In this document: piece after piece, positions 1-9,300 of the stretch
Numbering within the stretch: the stretch's first letter is position 1
Layout of the letters: the number at the start of each line of letters is the position of its first letter
From: CAISIP01 sp965278985
Lineage (GTDB): Bacteria; Pseudomonadota; Gammaproteobacteria; Burkholderiales; Burkholderiaceae_C
Assembly (NCBI GenBank): GCA_965278985.1
Contig: OZ257131.1
Location: 1,240,001-1,304,000 of the forward strand
DNA length: 64,000 nt
Direction: 5' to 3'
Translations under genes and position numbers: made by a program
The notes under the pieces: model-generated
What the model saw: only the letters and a program-made list of their open reading frames with translations
Told to the model about the DNA's origin: nothing
Database searches by the model: none

Positions 1-2511
1 ATCGAGTCCACGAACGGTTCCCAGGCCCTGGGTAACAGCAATGGGGCGACCATCGACCAGGTACTGGTGCAAGGCGGCTCGGGCGTCGGGGCGAGTGCGG
101 CCATCCGCAGCCTGTCGACGTCGAGTGTCGCGCAGTCCGTGCACAGCGATGGTGACATCCTTGTCGTGGGTGGTAGCGCCACGGGCAGCGATGCAGAAAT
201 TGCCAGCGCCGCAGGCAGCCAGACCGTCGGCTCGAACTTCACGCGGTTTTCCAACGCCACGCAGAACATCGTGGTGCAAGGTGGTGCCGGTGGCAGCGCA
301 CGCATCCGTGCCAACGGCACGCAGACGCTGGAAGCTGGCGACAACATCGTGGTCCAGGGTGGCTCGGGTAGCGGGACTTACGCGGTGGTGGAAACCACGG
401 GCGCGCAGACGGTGGGTCGCTCCGAGATCCAGACCTTCTTCAACAACTACGTGGATCCCACCAACAACATCACGGTGCAGGGTGGTGGCGGTGACAATGC
501 CTTCGCGGCGATACGCACCACGGCCACCAATGCCAGCACGCAGACCTTGCGCGCCGGCGGCGACATCGCTGTGCTGGGAGGGGCGGGCGCCGGTGCCTAT
601 GGGGAGGTCTCGAGCACGGCCACCGGATTGCAGAGCATCGGCACCAGCTCGACCAGCAACAACGATCCCACGCGCAACATCCGGGTTCAGGCCGGTGCCG
701 GCGGCATTGCGCGCATCCAGGCGCAGGGCAGCCAGTCCATTCTCCTGGGCGGAGACCTGACCGTGCAGGGCGGTACGGGAGCGGGCATGACGGCTTCCAT
801 CGAGTCGGTGGCGGGCGCGCAGACCATCGGCAACACGAGCACCTCGTTCAACGACTCCACGGGCTCCATCACCGTTGCCGGTGGCAGTGCTGCGGATGCA
901 GCGGCCTGGGTACGCGCCAGGACCAACCAGACGCTGAACGCAGGCAACAAGATCGCGCTGGGGGGCGGCTCCGCTGCCGGCACATTCGCGGATGTGTCGA
1001 CCGGCACCGGTTTCCAGACCATCAACAACGCGTCGGGCGGCGACCTCAACACCGCCACCAACACCTTTGACAGGGGCGTGACGCTCACGGGCGGCACTTT
1101 CGCCTTCAGCTATGCGCGCTTCATGGCCGGCAGCAGCCAGCAGCTCACCACCACGGGCGACGTCGTGCTCCGAGGCGGCACGGGCAACCAGTCGGGTGCG
1201 CTCTTCGATGCCAACTTCGGGCAGTACGTTTCAGCCGCCGGCAGGGTTGACATCACCGGTGGCAGCGGTGCCAGCATGGGCGGCAACCAGACGGGCTTCG
1301 AGAACCACACCAGCGGTGGCCAGACCATCCAGGCGGGGGGTGACATCGTGGTGACTGCCGGCACCACAGGCTCCTACACCAGCATCACCAACAGCGGCAG
1401 CGGCGCGCAGTTGATCAGTTCCTCCACCGGTTCGGTGTCGGTCGTGGCCCCGGCCAGCAATCCGAATGCCGATGGTTTCGTGAGCATCGAGTCGGGCACG
1501 GGCGGACAGACCCTCTACCTGCCCAACGGCAGCCTGACCGTGGACAACGCGGGCGCGCTGGCTGCCTACATCTCCAGCGATGGCACCCAGTCCATCACGG
1601 CGAAGTCCATGCTCATCAGCGTGTCTTCGCCCTACAGCCTGGGCGGCGTCGGCCCGGTTGCGGTGGTGAGCGCAGAAGGTGACCAGACCATCAATTTGCT
1701 GGGTGACCGCGCCACGGTCGGCACCGCCACGCTGGTGGTGCGCAACATGAGCGACGTGGCAGGCTCGCTGGCTGCGCTGTATTCCGGTGGAAACCTCAGC
1801 ATCCTCATGGATTACAACGCTGCGGGGCTGGTGCAGATCGGCGACATCAACGGCCTGGGCCGTGCCTTCATCTCGGCCGACAAAGAGCTCACCATGGTAG
1901 CCGGCCAACTGCTGTTGCAAGGCGGCATGAACGCTGCGGCCGATGCGTTGCTGCTCTCGGCGCAAGCCGATCCCACAGACGGCATCATGGTGCTGAGCAC
2001 GCTCTACGGTCCCGTGGAACTCAAGGGCGGCGCGCTGGGCGGCGCCTACATCGACCCGCCCGAGCTCTACATCACCTCCAACGGCTCGGTGCTGTTGCAG
2101 GCGGGCTCCGGCCCCGGGGCCGACGCCAACATCACGGCCGGGTTGTTCCAGCTCGCAGCCACCACCGGTGACCTGACGTTGAAGACCTCTACGTCTTCGC
2201 CGGCCACGGCCACCATCACCGCCGGCAGCTTCTATTACGTGGGCCCTGGCGGCGTGTACCTGATCAACGGCACGATCACCGCGCCCGATGGCGGTTCCAT
2301 CAACGTGCCGCTGCAATGCGTGAATTGCGACACCAACATCTTCGGGCCCGTGCAGGTGACAGCCTATGTGCCACCGCCCGTGGATTACTCGGCGCTGGTG
2401 GCCGGTGACGTGACGGCCTTGGCCCAACTGGGCGGCGGAATCTTCGAGGCGCTGTTCGACGACGAGGGCAACCTGGTGTTCTCGCGTCGTCGGTTGAGCC
2501 AGTGTTTCTGA
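1..2511 (+). CDS. Filamentous-haemagglutinin-like exoprotein (TpsA), C-terminal part
   Basis: The reading frame is open from base 1, so the start and the N-terminal secretion domain lie outside the window. About 836 residues are visible. They consist of imperfect repeats rich in Gly, Ala, Ser and Thr that return to phrases such as VQGGSG, AGGDI and QTI, the pattern of a long beta-helix adhesin. The C-terminus ends in an acidic stretch and RRRLSQCF, with no membrane barrel. The protein would therefore need a separate transporter, and a TpsB gene lies two genes downstream in the same operon. By family knowledge this is the secreted partner of a two-partner secretion system, used for adhesion or contact functions. 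The exact function cannot be told because the N-terminal TPS domain is missing. Confidence 0.8.
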   Translation: MESTNGSQALGNSNGATIDQVLVQGGSGVGASAAIRSLSTSSVAQSVHSDGDILVVGGSATGSDAEIASAAGSQTVGSNFTRFSNATQNIVVQGGAGGSARIRANGTQTLEAGDNIVVQGGSGSGTYAVVETTGAQTVGRSEIQTFFNNYVDPTNNITVQGGGGDNAFAAIRTTATNASTQTLRAGGDIAVLGGAGAGAYGEVSSTATGLQSIGTSSTSNNDPTRNIRVQAGAGGIARIQAQGSQSILLGGDLTVQGGTGAGMTASIESVAGAQTIGNTSTSFNDSTGSITVAGGSAADAAAWVRARTNQTLNAGNKIALGGGSAAGTFADVSTGTGFQTINNASGGDLNTATNTFDRGVTLTGGTFAFSYARFMAGSSQQLTTTGDVVLRGGTGNQSGALFDANFGQYVSAAGRVDITGGSGASMGGNQTGFENHTSGGQTIQAGGDIVVTAGTTGSYTSITNSGSGAQLISSSTGSVSVVAPASNPNADGFVSIESGTGGQTLYLPNGSLTVDNAGALAAYISSDGTQSITAKSMLISVSSPYSLGGVGPVAVVSAEGDQTINLLGDRATVGTATLVVRNMSDVAGSLAALYSGGNLSILMDYNAAGLVQIGDINGLGRAFISADKELTMVAGQLLLQGGMNAAADALLLSAQADPTDGIMVLSTLYGPVELKGGALGGAYIDPPELYITSNGSVLLQAGSGPGADANITAGLFQLAATTGDLTLKTSTSSPATATITAGSFYYVGPGGVYLINGTITAPDGGSINVPLQCVNCDTNIFGPVQVTAYVPPPVDYSALVAGDVTALAQLGGGIFEALFDDEGNLVFSRRRLSQCF

Positions 2512-2528
2512 GCAACGGAAGGCACGAC

Positions 2529-4004
2529 ATGCACACGCTCCAGAACACGCTCCAGACCTCCACGCACACCGGTGCACTGGTGCGCCGCTTGGGCCGGTGG
2601 GCCCTTGGCATGGCCTTCATGGCCCTGTCGCTCGGCGCCTCGGCGCAGCAGCGCGCCGGCGAGATCACGCACCTGCAGGGCATGGCCACCGCGCAGCAAC
2701 CCGGCGGCAGCTTCCGCTTCCTGGGCCGGGGCGACAGCGTGCTGGCGGGCGACGTGATCGCCACCACCGACAAGGGCTACGCGGTCGTGAGCCTGGAAGA
2801 CGGCAGCAAGTTCACGCTGCGCCCGTCCACCACCTTCGCGCTGGACCGCTTCTCGCAAACCACGGGCGGGGAGGCGCTGGCCATGCGCCTGCTCAAGGGC
2901 GGCATGCGTTTCGTCACGGGCCTGGTGGGCAAGCGCAATCCGGGCAGCGTCGAGTTGCGCGTGAACACGGCCACCATCGGTGTGCGGGGCACGAGTTTCG
3001 ATGCACGCATCTGCGGTGAGGACTGCCGGCAGGAAGACGTGGCCACGGCCGCGAACGCGAGCCAGGTGGCCGCGGCCGCGGCCCTGCCACCCGTGGTGGC
3101 GCGCGTGGTGCTGGCCAACGGCAGTGTCACGGCGACCCAGCCCGGCAAGGCCGAGCGCCAGCTGACCACCGGTTCCGCGCTCTACGAAGGCGACGCCGTG
3201 CGCAGCGGTGCGGGCAGCGTCGCGGTGCTGGGCTTCCGCGACCAGACGCGGGTGTCGGTGAATCCCGAGACCGTGATGCGCATCGAGTCCTTCGTCTACA
3301 ACCGGCCGCAGGCCAGCAACAACGCGGTGCTGTCGTTGCTGAAGGGTGGCCTGCGGGCCTTCACGGGCCTGATCGGCAAGCAATCGTCATCGGCCTTCAT
3401 GGTGCGCACGCGCACCTCCACCATCGGCATCCGCGGCACGGGCATGGACATCAGCTGCGAAGGTCCCTGCGTCGACAGCTCGCTGGGCGACGCGCCGGCC
3501 GCCACGGGCGCCGACCCGAGCAACCCACGCAAGCCCGATGGCCTGTTCATGTTGACCTGGGAGGGTGCAACCTTCTTCGATGTGGGACCGCTGGACATCG
3601 CGCTGGGTCAGGTCGGCTTCATCGGCGGCGACGGCGTGCCACGCCTGGTGACACCGGTGCCCGAATTCTTCGCGGACTTCGGATCACCGCGGCCGGACCA
3701 GGTGGCCATCGACTGGGAGAACCTCTTCGCCACCGCCGAGCCCACGGGCGCCGATGGCTTGTACGTGTTCGTGCGGGACGGCCATGTGTTCCTGCTGTCG
3801 GGCAACTCCCGCATCGACATGGGCGTGGGCGAAGCTGGCTTCGTGGGCCAGGACGGCCGTGCGCTGCGGTTGTTCCCGGTGCCCGTGTTCCTGACGGGTG
3901 ATCCGTTCCCGATCCCCGAGCTGTTCAGCCAGACGGACAAGCCCATCTTCCAGCTGTTCGGTGTCACGCTCGGCCAGCCTGGCCAGGAAATCTGCAGACT
4001 CTGA
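2529..4004 (+). CDS. FecR-domain protein with two FecR repeats, exported
   Basis: A 491-residue protein with an N-terminal signal peptide (hydrophobic stretch ending ASA, about residues 20-42). Two FecR-type domains are visible, each closing with the hallmark TIGVRGT (about residue 150) or TIGIRGT (about residue 299). Each is followed by a Cys pair (ICGEDC and CEGPC). ATG 2529 is chosen because GGAAGG lies seven bases upstream; the frame extends to a GTG at 2502 inside the previous gene. It sits 17 bases after the TpsA stop and 9 bases before the TpsB start, so the three genes are probably co-transcribed. Classical FecR is an inner-membrane anti-sigma regulator. This one has no N-terminal cytoplasmic region and looks fully periplasmic or surface-exposed, so a structural or assembly role in the secretion system is more likely (inference). 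Confidence 0.85.
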   Translation: MHTLQNTLQTSTHTGALVRRLGRWALGMAFMALSLGASAQQRAGEITHLQGMATAQQPGGSFRFLGRGDSVLAGDVIATTDKGYAVVSLEDGSKFTLRPSTTFALDRFSQTTGGEALAMRLLKGGMRFVTGLVGKRNPGSVELRVNTATIGVRGTSFDARICGEDCRQEDVATAANASQVAAAAALPPVVARVVLANGSVTATQPGKAERQLTTGSALYEGDAVRSGAGSVAVLGFRDQTRVSVNPETVMRIESFVYNRPQASNNAVLSLLKGGLRAFTGLIGKQSSSAFMVRTRTSTIGIRGTGMDISCEGPCVDSSLGDAPAATGADPSNPRKPDGLFMLTWEGATFFDVGPLDIALGQVGFIGGDGVPRLVTPVPEFFADFGSPRPDQVAIDWENLFATAEPTGADGLYVFVRDGHVFLLSGNSRIDMGVGEAGFVGQDGRALRLFPVPVFLTGDPFPIPELFSQTDKPIFQLFGVTLGQPGQEICRL

Positions 4005-4013
4005 CCGGGACCC

Positions 4014-5624
4014 ATGCCCATGCCTTTCCTGAATTTCCTCTCCCGCGCACCGCGCCGGTTGAACACCCTCTGCGCGGCCGTGCTGCTGATGCAGGGCTCG
4101 CTGGGGATTGCACAGACCGCCGCACCGGCCGATGCTGCCATGGCCGAGCCCACCATCGACATCCGCCGCTTCGTGGTCGATGGCGTGAACCCGCTGTCCG
4201 ACAGCGACACGCAGGCGCTTCTGGCACCCTTCGTGGGCGAGAAGAAGCGCATTCGTGACATCGAGTCCGCCGCTGCCGCGCTGGAAGCCGGCATGCGCGC
4301 CAAGGGGTATGCCTTCCACCGCATGTTCGTGCCCGTGCAGAAGCCCACCGCCGGCGAGATCCGCCTGGAGGTCATCCCGATCACGCTGGGCGCGGTGCAG
4401 GTCGAGGGCAACGAGAACTTCTCGACGGAGAACATTCGCCGCAGCCTGGGCAGCCTGCAGGAAGGCCAGGTGCCCGAGGTGCAGACGCTGGGTCGCGACG
4501 TGACGGCCAGCAACGCGAATCCGGCCAAACAGGTATCCGTCACCTTCAAGGAGTCGGCCGAGGCCGGCAAGGTGGATGCCGTGGTGCGCGTCAAGGACTC
4601 GCCGCCCATGGTGTTCTTCACCTCGCTCACCGACAACCAGCGCGTCGGCGGCAACGGCCCGGCCATGAACACGCTTCGCCTCACGGGTGGGTTCCAGCAT
4701 TCCAACCTCTTCGATCGCGACCACGTGGCCACGGTGTCCTACACCACCGACCCGACCAATGTGAGCGACGTGAAGCTGCTGGGCGCCTATTACCAGATTC
4801 CGATTTACGGCACGGGCATGAACGTGTCGGCGTCCTACGTGCGCTCCGACGTGAGTTCCGGCCGCGTGCAGCAGGGTGCCGGTGTTTTCGACGTGAGTGG
4901 CAGCGGGCGCTTCGCGGGGGTGCGGCTCACGCGGGCGCTCTCGCGCACCGGGTCGTTCCAGCAGACCGTGGGCGTGGGCCTGGAAGACCGGCTCTTCGAG
5001 AACTCCACCACCTTCAACGGCGCGCAGATCCAGCCCGACGTGGGCTCGCGCGTGCTGACGCTGCAATACGCCTTCCGTAACGAACCGGCCTGGGGCATCC
5101 TGGTCGGCAGCCTGGACTACGCCCTCAACATCGGCGGTGGATCGGACAACGACACGGCGCGGCATGCGGCCAATGGCGGCGAACGCAACTGGGACGCCTG
5201 GCGCTTCAACCTCGAAGCCGTGACGCCGGTGTCGGACTGGAACGTGGCGGCGCGGCTCAAGGGCCAGTATTCGGGCAAGAGCCTGATCGCCGGCGAGCAG
5301 TTCGGGCTGGGTGGCGTGAATTCGGTGCGGGGTTTTGCCGACCGCGTGGTGACGGGCGACTACGGCTACCAGTGGGGCCTGGAAGCCGCGGGGCCGGGGC
5401 TGGGTGAGTGGCAGATCCGCCCGGTCGTGTTCCTGGAAGGCGGCACCGTGCATTCCCGCGTGTTGCGCCGCTCCGAAACCCTGTCGAGCGCGGGCGTGGG
5501 CATGCGGCTGATGCGCCAGCAGTTCCAGCTGGCGGTCGATCTGGCCAAGCCGCTGGACGGCGACAACGGCTCCGCATCGCCCAGCCGGCCTCGGCTGCAC
5601 GTCGCGCTGTCCTACCGCTTCTGA
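4014..5624 (+). CDS. Two-partner secretion transporter, ShlB/FhaC/HecB family (TpsB)
   Basis: A 536-residue outer-membrane protein of the Omp85 superfamily that exports TpsA exoproteins. A signal peptide covers about residues 1-35. A POTRA-type region follows (about 45-130, with the typical RRFVVDGVNPLSD opening), then a second POTRA-like part (about 130-205), then a 16-strand-type barrel. The conserved VRGF motif of the long loop is present at about residue 437 (NSVRGFADRVVTGDYG), and the chain ends with aromatic YRF, as expected for BAM insertion. Length matches the family. It is the last gene of the TpsA-FecR-TpsB operon, so its natural substrate is the exoprotein at the window's left edge. 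The second ATG at 4020 is an alternative start. Confidence 0.93.
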   Translation: MPMPFLNFLSRAPRRLNTLCAAVLLMQGSLGIAQTAAPADAAMAEPTIDIRRFVVDGVNPLSDSDTQALLAPFVGEKKRIRDIESAAAALEAGMRAKGYAFHRMFVPVQKPTAGEIRLEVIPITLGAVQVEGNENFSTENIRRSLGSLQEGQVPEVQTLGRDVTASNANPAKQVSVTFKESAEAGKVDAVVRVKDSPPMVFFTSLTDNQRVGGNGPAMNTLRLTGGFQHSNLFDRDHVATVSYTTDPTNVSDVKLLGAYYQIPIYGTGMNVSASYVRSDVSSGRVQQGAGVFDVSGSGRFAGVRLTRALSRTGSFQQTVGVGLEDRLFENSTTFNGAQIQPDVGSRVLTLQYAFRNEPAWGILVGSLDYALNIGGGSDNDTARHAANGGERNWDAWRFNLEAVTPVSDWNVAARLKGQYSGKSLIAGEQFGLGGVNSVRGFADRVVTGDYGYQWGLEAAGPGLGEWQIRPVVFLEGGTVHSRVLRRSETLSSAGVGMRLMRQQFQLAVDLAKPLDGDNGSASPSRPRLHVALSYRF

Positions 5625-5639
5625 ACGGCGCGTCGCGCC

Positions 5640-6158
5640 CTACCGCAGCAAGGTCACGGGCTTCGTGGCAGGCGCCGGCAACAGGTGCTGCGCCGCCAGC
5701 GCCACGCGCACGCAGTCCTGCAGGTGCTGCTCGCCCAGGTAGCGCAGCGCGGTGTAACCCGCCGCCGCCGCGATGGCCTGGCCGGCGAGCGGCACGTATT
5801 TCGCGGCCTGCTTGCCGGTCATGCGCACACCCACGGACTTGACCAGGCGCAGCACCATCTCGCGCGTCACGAGCTTGCCGATCAGCACCGAGCCCACCAC
5901 GGCCACGGCCTTCTGCACGCGTTCGCGCTGGCGGGCTTCCATCGCGTCGAGCTGCGTGGGCGCCAGGCCGAAGAGGGCGTTGATCTCCGGAATCAGGCGC
6001 GTCAGCAGCGCCGCGTCCACCGCCCAGTCCACCCCCGGCAGTGGAACCGTGCTGGCGGCAGCGGCCATCAAGGAACGTCGGTGCAGGAGCTTGCGGGCCG
6101 CATGCACCGCTTCGGTGAGCTGTGGATGCCCTTGGGCGAGTTGCAATGCACTGGGCAT
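5640..6158 (-). CDS. Conserved hypothetical protein with hydrophobic segments
   Basis: A 172-residue protein if translation starts at the ATG complementary to 6156-6158. The open frame runs on to 6323, but that part is unlike a protein start and would overlap the divergent gene. Visible features are a VPLPGVDWAVDAALL stretch, an INALFGL motif, and two hydrophobic glycine/alanine-rich segments (VGSVLIGKLV and VPLAGQAIAAAAGY) suggesting membrane association. Similar uncharacterised proteins are common in Burkholderiales, and it faintly recalls DUF697 or EcsC-type proteins. I cannot assign a function. It is convergent with the TpsB gene (15 bases between stops) and divergent from the large autotransporter gene. 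Confidence 0.6.
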   Translation of the reverse strand: MPSALQLAQGHPQLTEAVHAARKLLHRRSLMAAAASTVPLPGVDWAVDAALLTRLIPEINALFGLAPTQLDAMEARQRERVQKAVAVVGSVLIGKLVTREMVLRLVKSVGVRMTGKQAAKYVPLAGQAIAAAAGYTALRYLGEQHLQDCVRVALAAQHLLPAPATKPVTLLR

Positions 6159-6274
6159 GGGCGTGATGGGAATGGGGGTGCGCCAGTGTGGAAGGAAAGC
6201 CACATCGCTGGCGATTGCCGCGCCATAGACCGTGGTGTGCAACGGGATTTGGGACCCTTCTGGATAAACTGAAA

Positions 6275-6287
6275 AATCTGTCAGATT
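6275..6287. promoter_or_regulatory. Perfect 6-1-6 dyad upstream of the haem/Ig/barrel gene
   Basis: AATCTG-T-CAGATT lies just after a GATAAA box (6263-6268) that could be a -10 element, in the divergent region between the hypothetical gene and the autotransporter gene. An operator at the transcription start would fit. No convincing -35 box is visible, so this is a weak call. Confidence 0.35.
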
Positions 6288-6321
6288 GTGTGTCTGAGGT
6301 TGGCGTTTGTCCCCTATCTGC

Positions 6322-9300
6322 ATGTTGCGTCTCCTGCGTCACTGGCTGCCGTTCCTGTTCCTCGTCGTGCAGGCCTCCGGCGTTGGGGCCCAGACACAGG
6401 TGGCGCAGGGGGAGGCGGCTTACATCTCCGCCGCCAATCCCTTGGCGCTGTCTCCCAACATCGGCTCCTGCAGGTCCTGCCACCTGACACAGAATCCGCC
6501 GAACCAGACGCAGACCGGCACGGTCAGCAGTGCCGAGCAGATCGAGCACCTGGACGCCTCGAACAACTTCCTCAAGATCGTGGCGGCTTTCGGCCCGGGT
6601 GGGGTGATGACGAACTACTCGGGCACGACCCCGAAATCGTCGTCCGACAGCGCGTTCCGCCAGCAGGCTTTCAAGCTGGCGTTGTTCATCGGACAGTACA
6701 AGGCGCCGATCTTCGATGGCGTGCCGCTGACAATGGCCGTGCGCTCCGGCGTCGCCGGCACGCAGGACTTCTATCCCCGGCTGCTGGCCGACGGCAGTGG
6801 CGGGGCCGCGCAGGAGTCGGGCGGGCTGGCCATCACCGGCAGCACGGGCAACGCGCAGAGCGTGACGACCGCCCAGGTGGCCGGCACCGAGTCGGTGGCC
6901 TACAACGTCAGCTACCAGTCGGCCGCAAACTTCGCCGGCACCGACACCTTCAACCTGCGGGTGACCAATCCAGCGGCCACGTCCGGCGTCAGCAAACAGG
7001 TGACCGTCACCTCCTACGGCATCACCAACGCCACCTACACCGCCACCACGGCCCGGGGCGCCGTGCACACCACCGGGTCCCCGGTCTACACCATCGCCTC
7101 CAACGACGGCGCGGCCACCTTCAGCGCATCCGTCACGGGGCCCTCGGCGCAGTCGCTCAGTGCACTGGGTTTGAGCGTGGACGGCGCGGGCCGCATCGTC
7201 GGCACCGTCACCGCGGCGCCCGCCACCTACACCGTTGCACTGGTGGCCGACATCAAGGCCGCCACGGTGGGCGCGGCCAATGCCGGCACCGTCACGCGCA
7301 ACCTGAGCCTCACCGTGGGCGGCATCACCAGCGCCACCACGGCCACCTTCCTGCAGGACCAGCTGATCGGCGCGCCGTACCAGATCACGTCCAACGTCGC
7401 GCTCAACGCCAACAGCTACACGCTGGACGTCACGCCGCCAGGCATGAGCTTCAGCACCAGCACGGGCCAGATCGGCGGCCGGCCCACCACCAGCGGAACC
7501 TACAACGTCACGGTGGGCGCCACCACGACGGGCGGGCAGGCCATCTCGCAGGCGCTCACCATCACCATCACGTCGGCCGGTGTGCCGGTGATCACCACGA
7601 CGCTGCCGGCCCAGCCGGCCATCACGGGCACGCGCGGCACTCCCATCACCGCGCGTCAGATCGACGCCTCGCGCCCGCCCATCACCCCCGGCAGCTATGC
7701 CGCGGCGGGCCTGGCCGCCTCGGGCCTGGTGGTCGATGCCAACACCGGCCTGATCAGCGGCACGCCCACCGCCAGCGGCGACTTCCTGCTGACGCTGTCC
7801 GCCAGCAACGCCAGCGGGCAGGGCGTGTTGATGCACACCATCCGCATCAACCCCAGCGCGGTGCCGACGATCAACAGCGCGGCCACGGTATCGACCAATG
7901 CCAACCAGGCTTTCGCGGGCTACCAGATCACCGCCACCAATCCGCCGTTGCTAGGCTTCAGCGTCGTGGCGCCCAGCGTGCTGCCCGCCGGCATGTCGCT
8001 GAACGCCACCACCGGCCTGGTCAGCGGCACGCCCAACACCAGCGGCAACGTGACCACGGTGTTCCGCGCCACCAACAGCGTGGGCAACAGCGCGGACTTC
8101 CCCGTGGCCTTCACGATCGTGCCCACGGCGGTGCCTGCCGTCACGCTGCCGTGGAGCGCGTCGCCGACCGTCACCGGGGTGGTGGGCCAGGCCCTCTCTG
8201 CGCAGGTGGGTGCCACCAACCAGCCGATCCTCTCCTACAGCCAGAGCGGCCTGCCGCCAGGCCTCAGCCTGGACCCCGCCACAGGTGCGATCACCGGCAC
8301 ACCCACGCAGAGCGGCGACTTCACGGTCACGGCCACGGCCACCAACGCCTCGGGCCCGGGTACCTCTACCCCGCTGACCATCCGCATCAGCCCCAGCACC
8401 GTGCCCACCGTGACCAGCGCCGCCACGGTCTCGCGCACGGTCAATGCCGCCTCGGGCGTGGTCTACCAGATCACGGCGACCAACCCCTTGCTGACCGGCT
8501 TTGCAGTGGTCGGCCCCGGCAGCCTGCCGCCCGGGCTCACGCTGGACACCGCCACCGGCGCGATCTCGGGTTCTCCCACCGCGAGCGGCATCTTCGCGAC
8601 CCGCGTGACGGCCAGCAATGCGGCCGGCACCAGCATGCCGTTCGCCCTGAGCTTCAACATCGTGCCCACCGACCTGCCAGTCGTGACCTCGGGCCTGCGC
8701 GCCTCACCCGTGGCGACGGGCACGGTAGGCACCGCGCTCAGCCCGACCATCCAGGTCACCGCGACGAACCCCGCCATCACGGCCTACGGCCAGACGGGCC
8801 TGCCGGCGGGGCTCGGCATCAACGCCAGCACGGGCGTGATCAGCGGCACGCCCACGCAGAGCGGCGACTTCACAGTCACGGTCACGGCCACCAACGCCGC
8901 AGGCACGGGCAATGCCGCGCCGGTCACGATCCGGATCCTTCCCAGCACGGCGCCGGTGATCAACAGCGCATCCACCGTGACGGCCACGGCCAACAGCGCG
9001 ATGGCGCCGTACCAGTTCACGGCCACCAACGGGCCCATCACCGGGTATGCGGTGGTGGCCCCCAGCACACTGCCACCCGGTCTGGTGCTCGACACCGCCA
9101 CGGGCCAGCTGAGCGGCACCCCCACGGCCAGTGGCAGCTTCAGCACCTCCTTCAGCGCCAGCAACGCGGCCGGCAGCGGCGCCGCTTTCGTGCTGGCCTT
9201 CACGATCCAGCCCAGCGGCTCTCCCACGGTCACCAGTCCGACCTTCGCCTCCATGGCGGCTGGCTCGCCGATCACGCCGATCCAGGTGGTGGCGACCAAC

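Noticed and set aside
1..2511. CRISPR-like or tandem DNA array suggested by recurring GGTGG and CAGAC phrases
   Set aside because: The periodicity is at the protein level in an adhesin and the DNA units are imperfect with no constant repeat and spacer.
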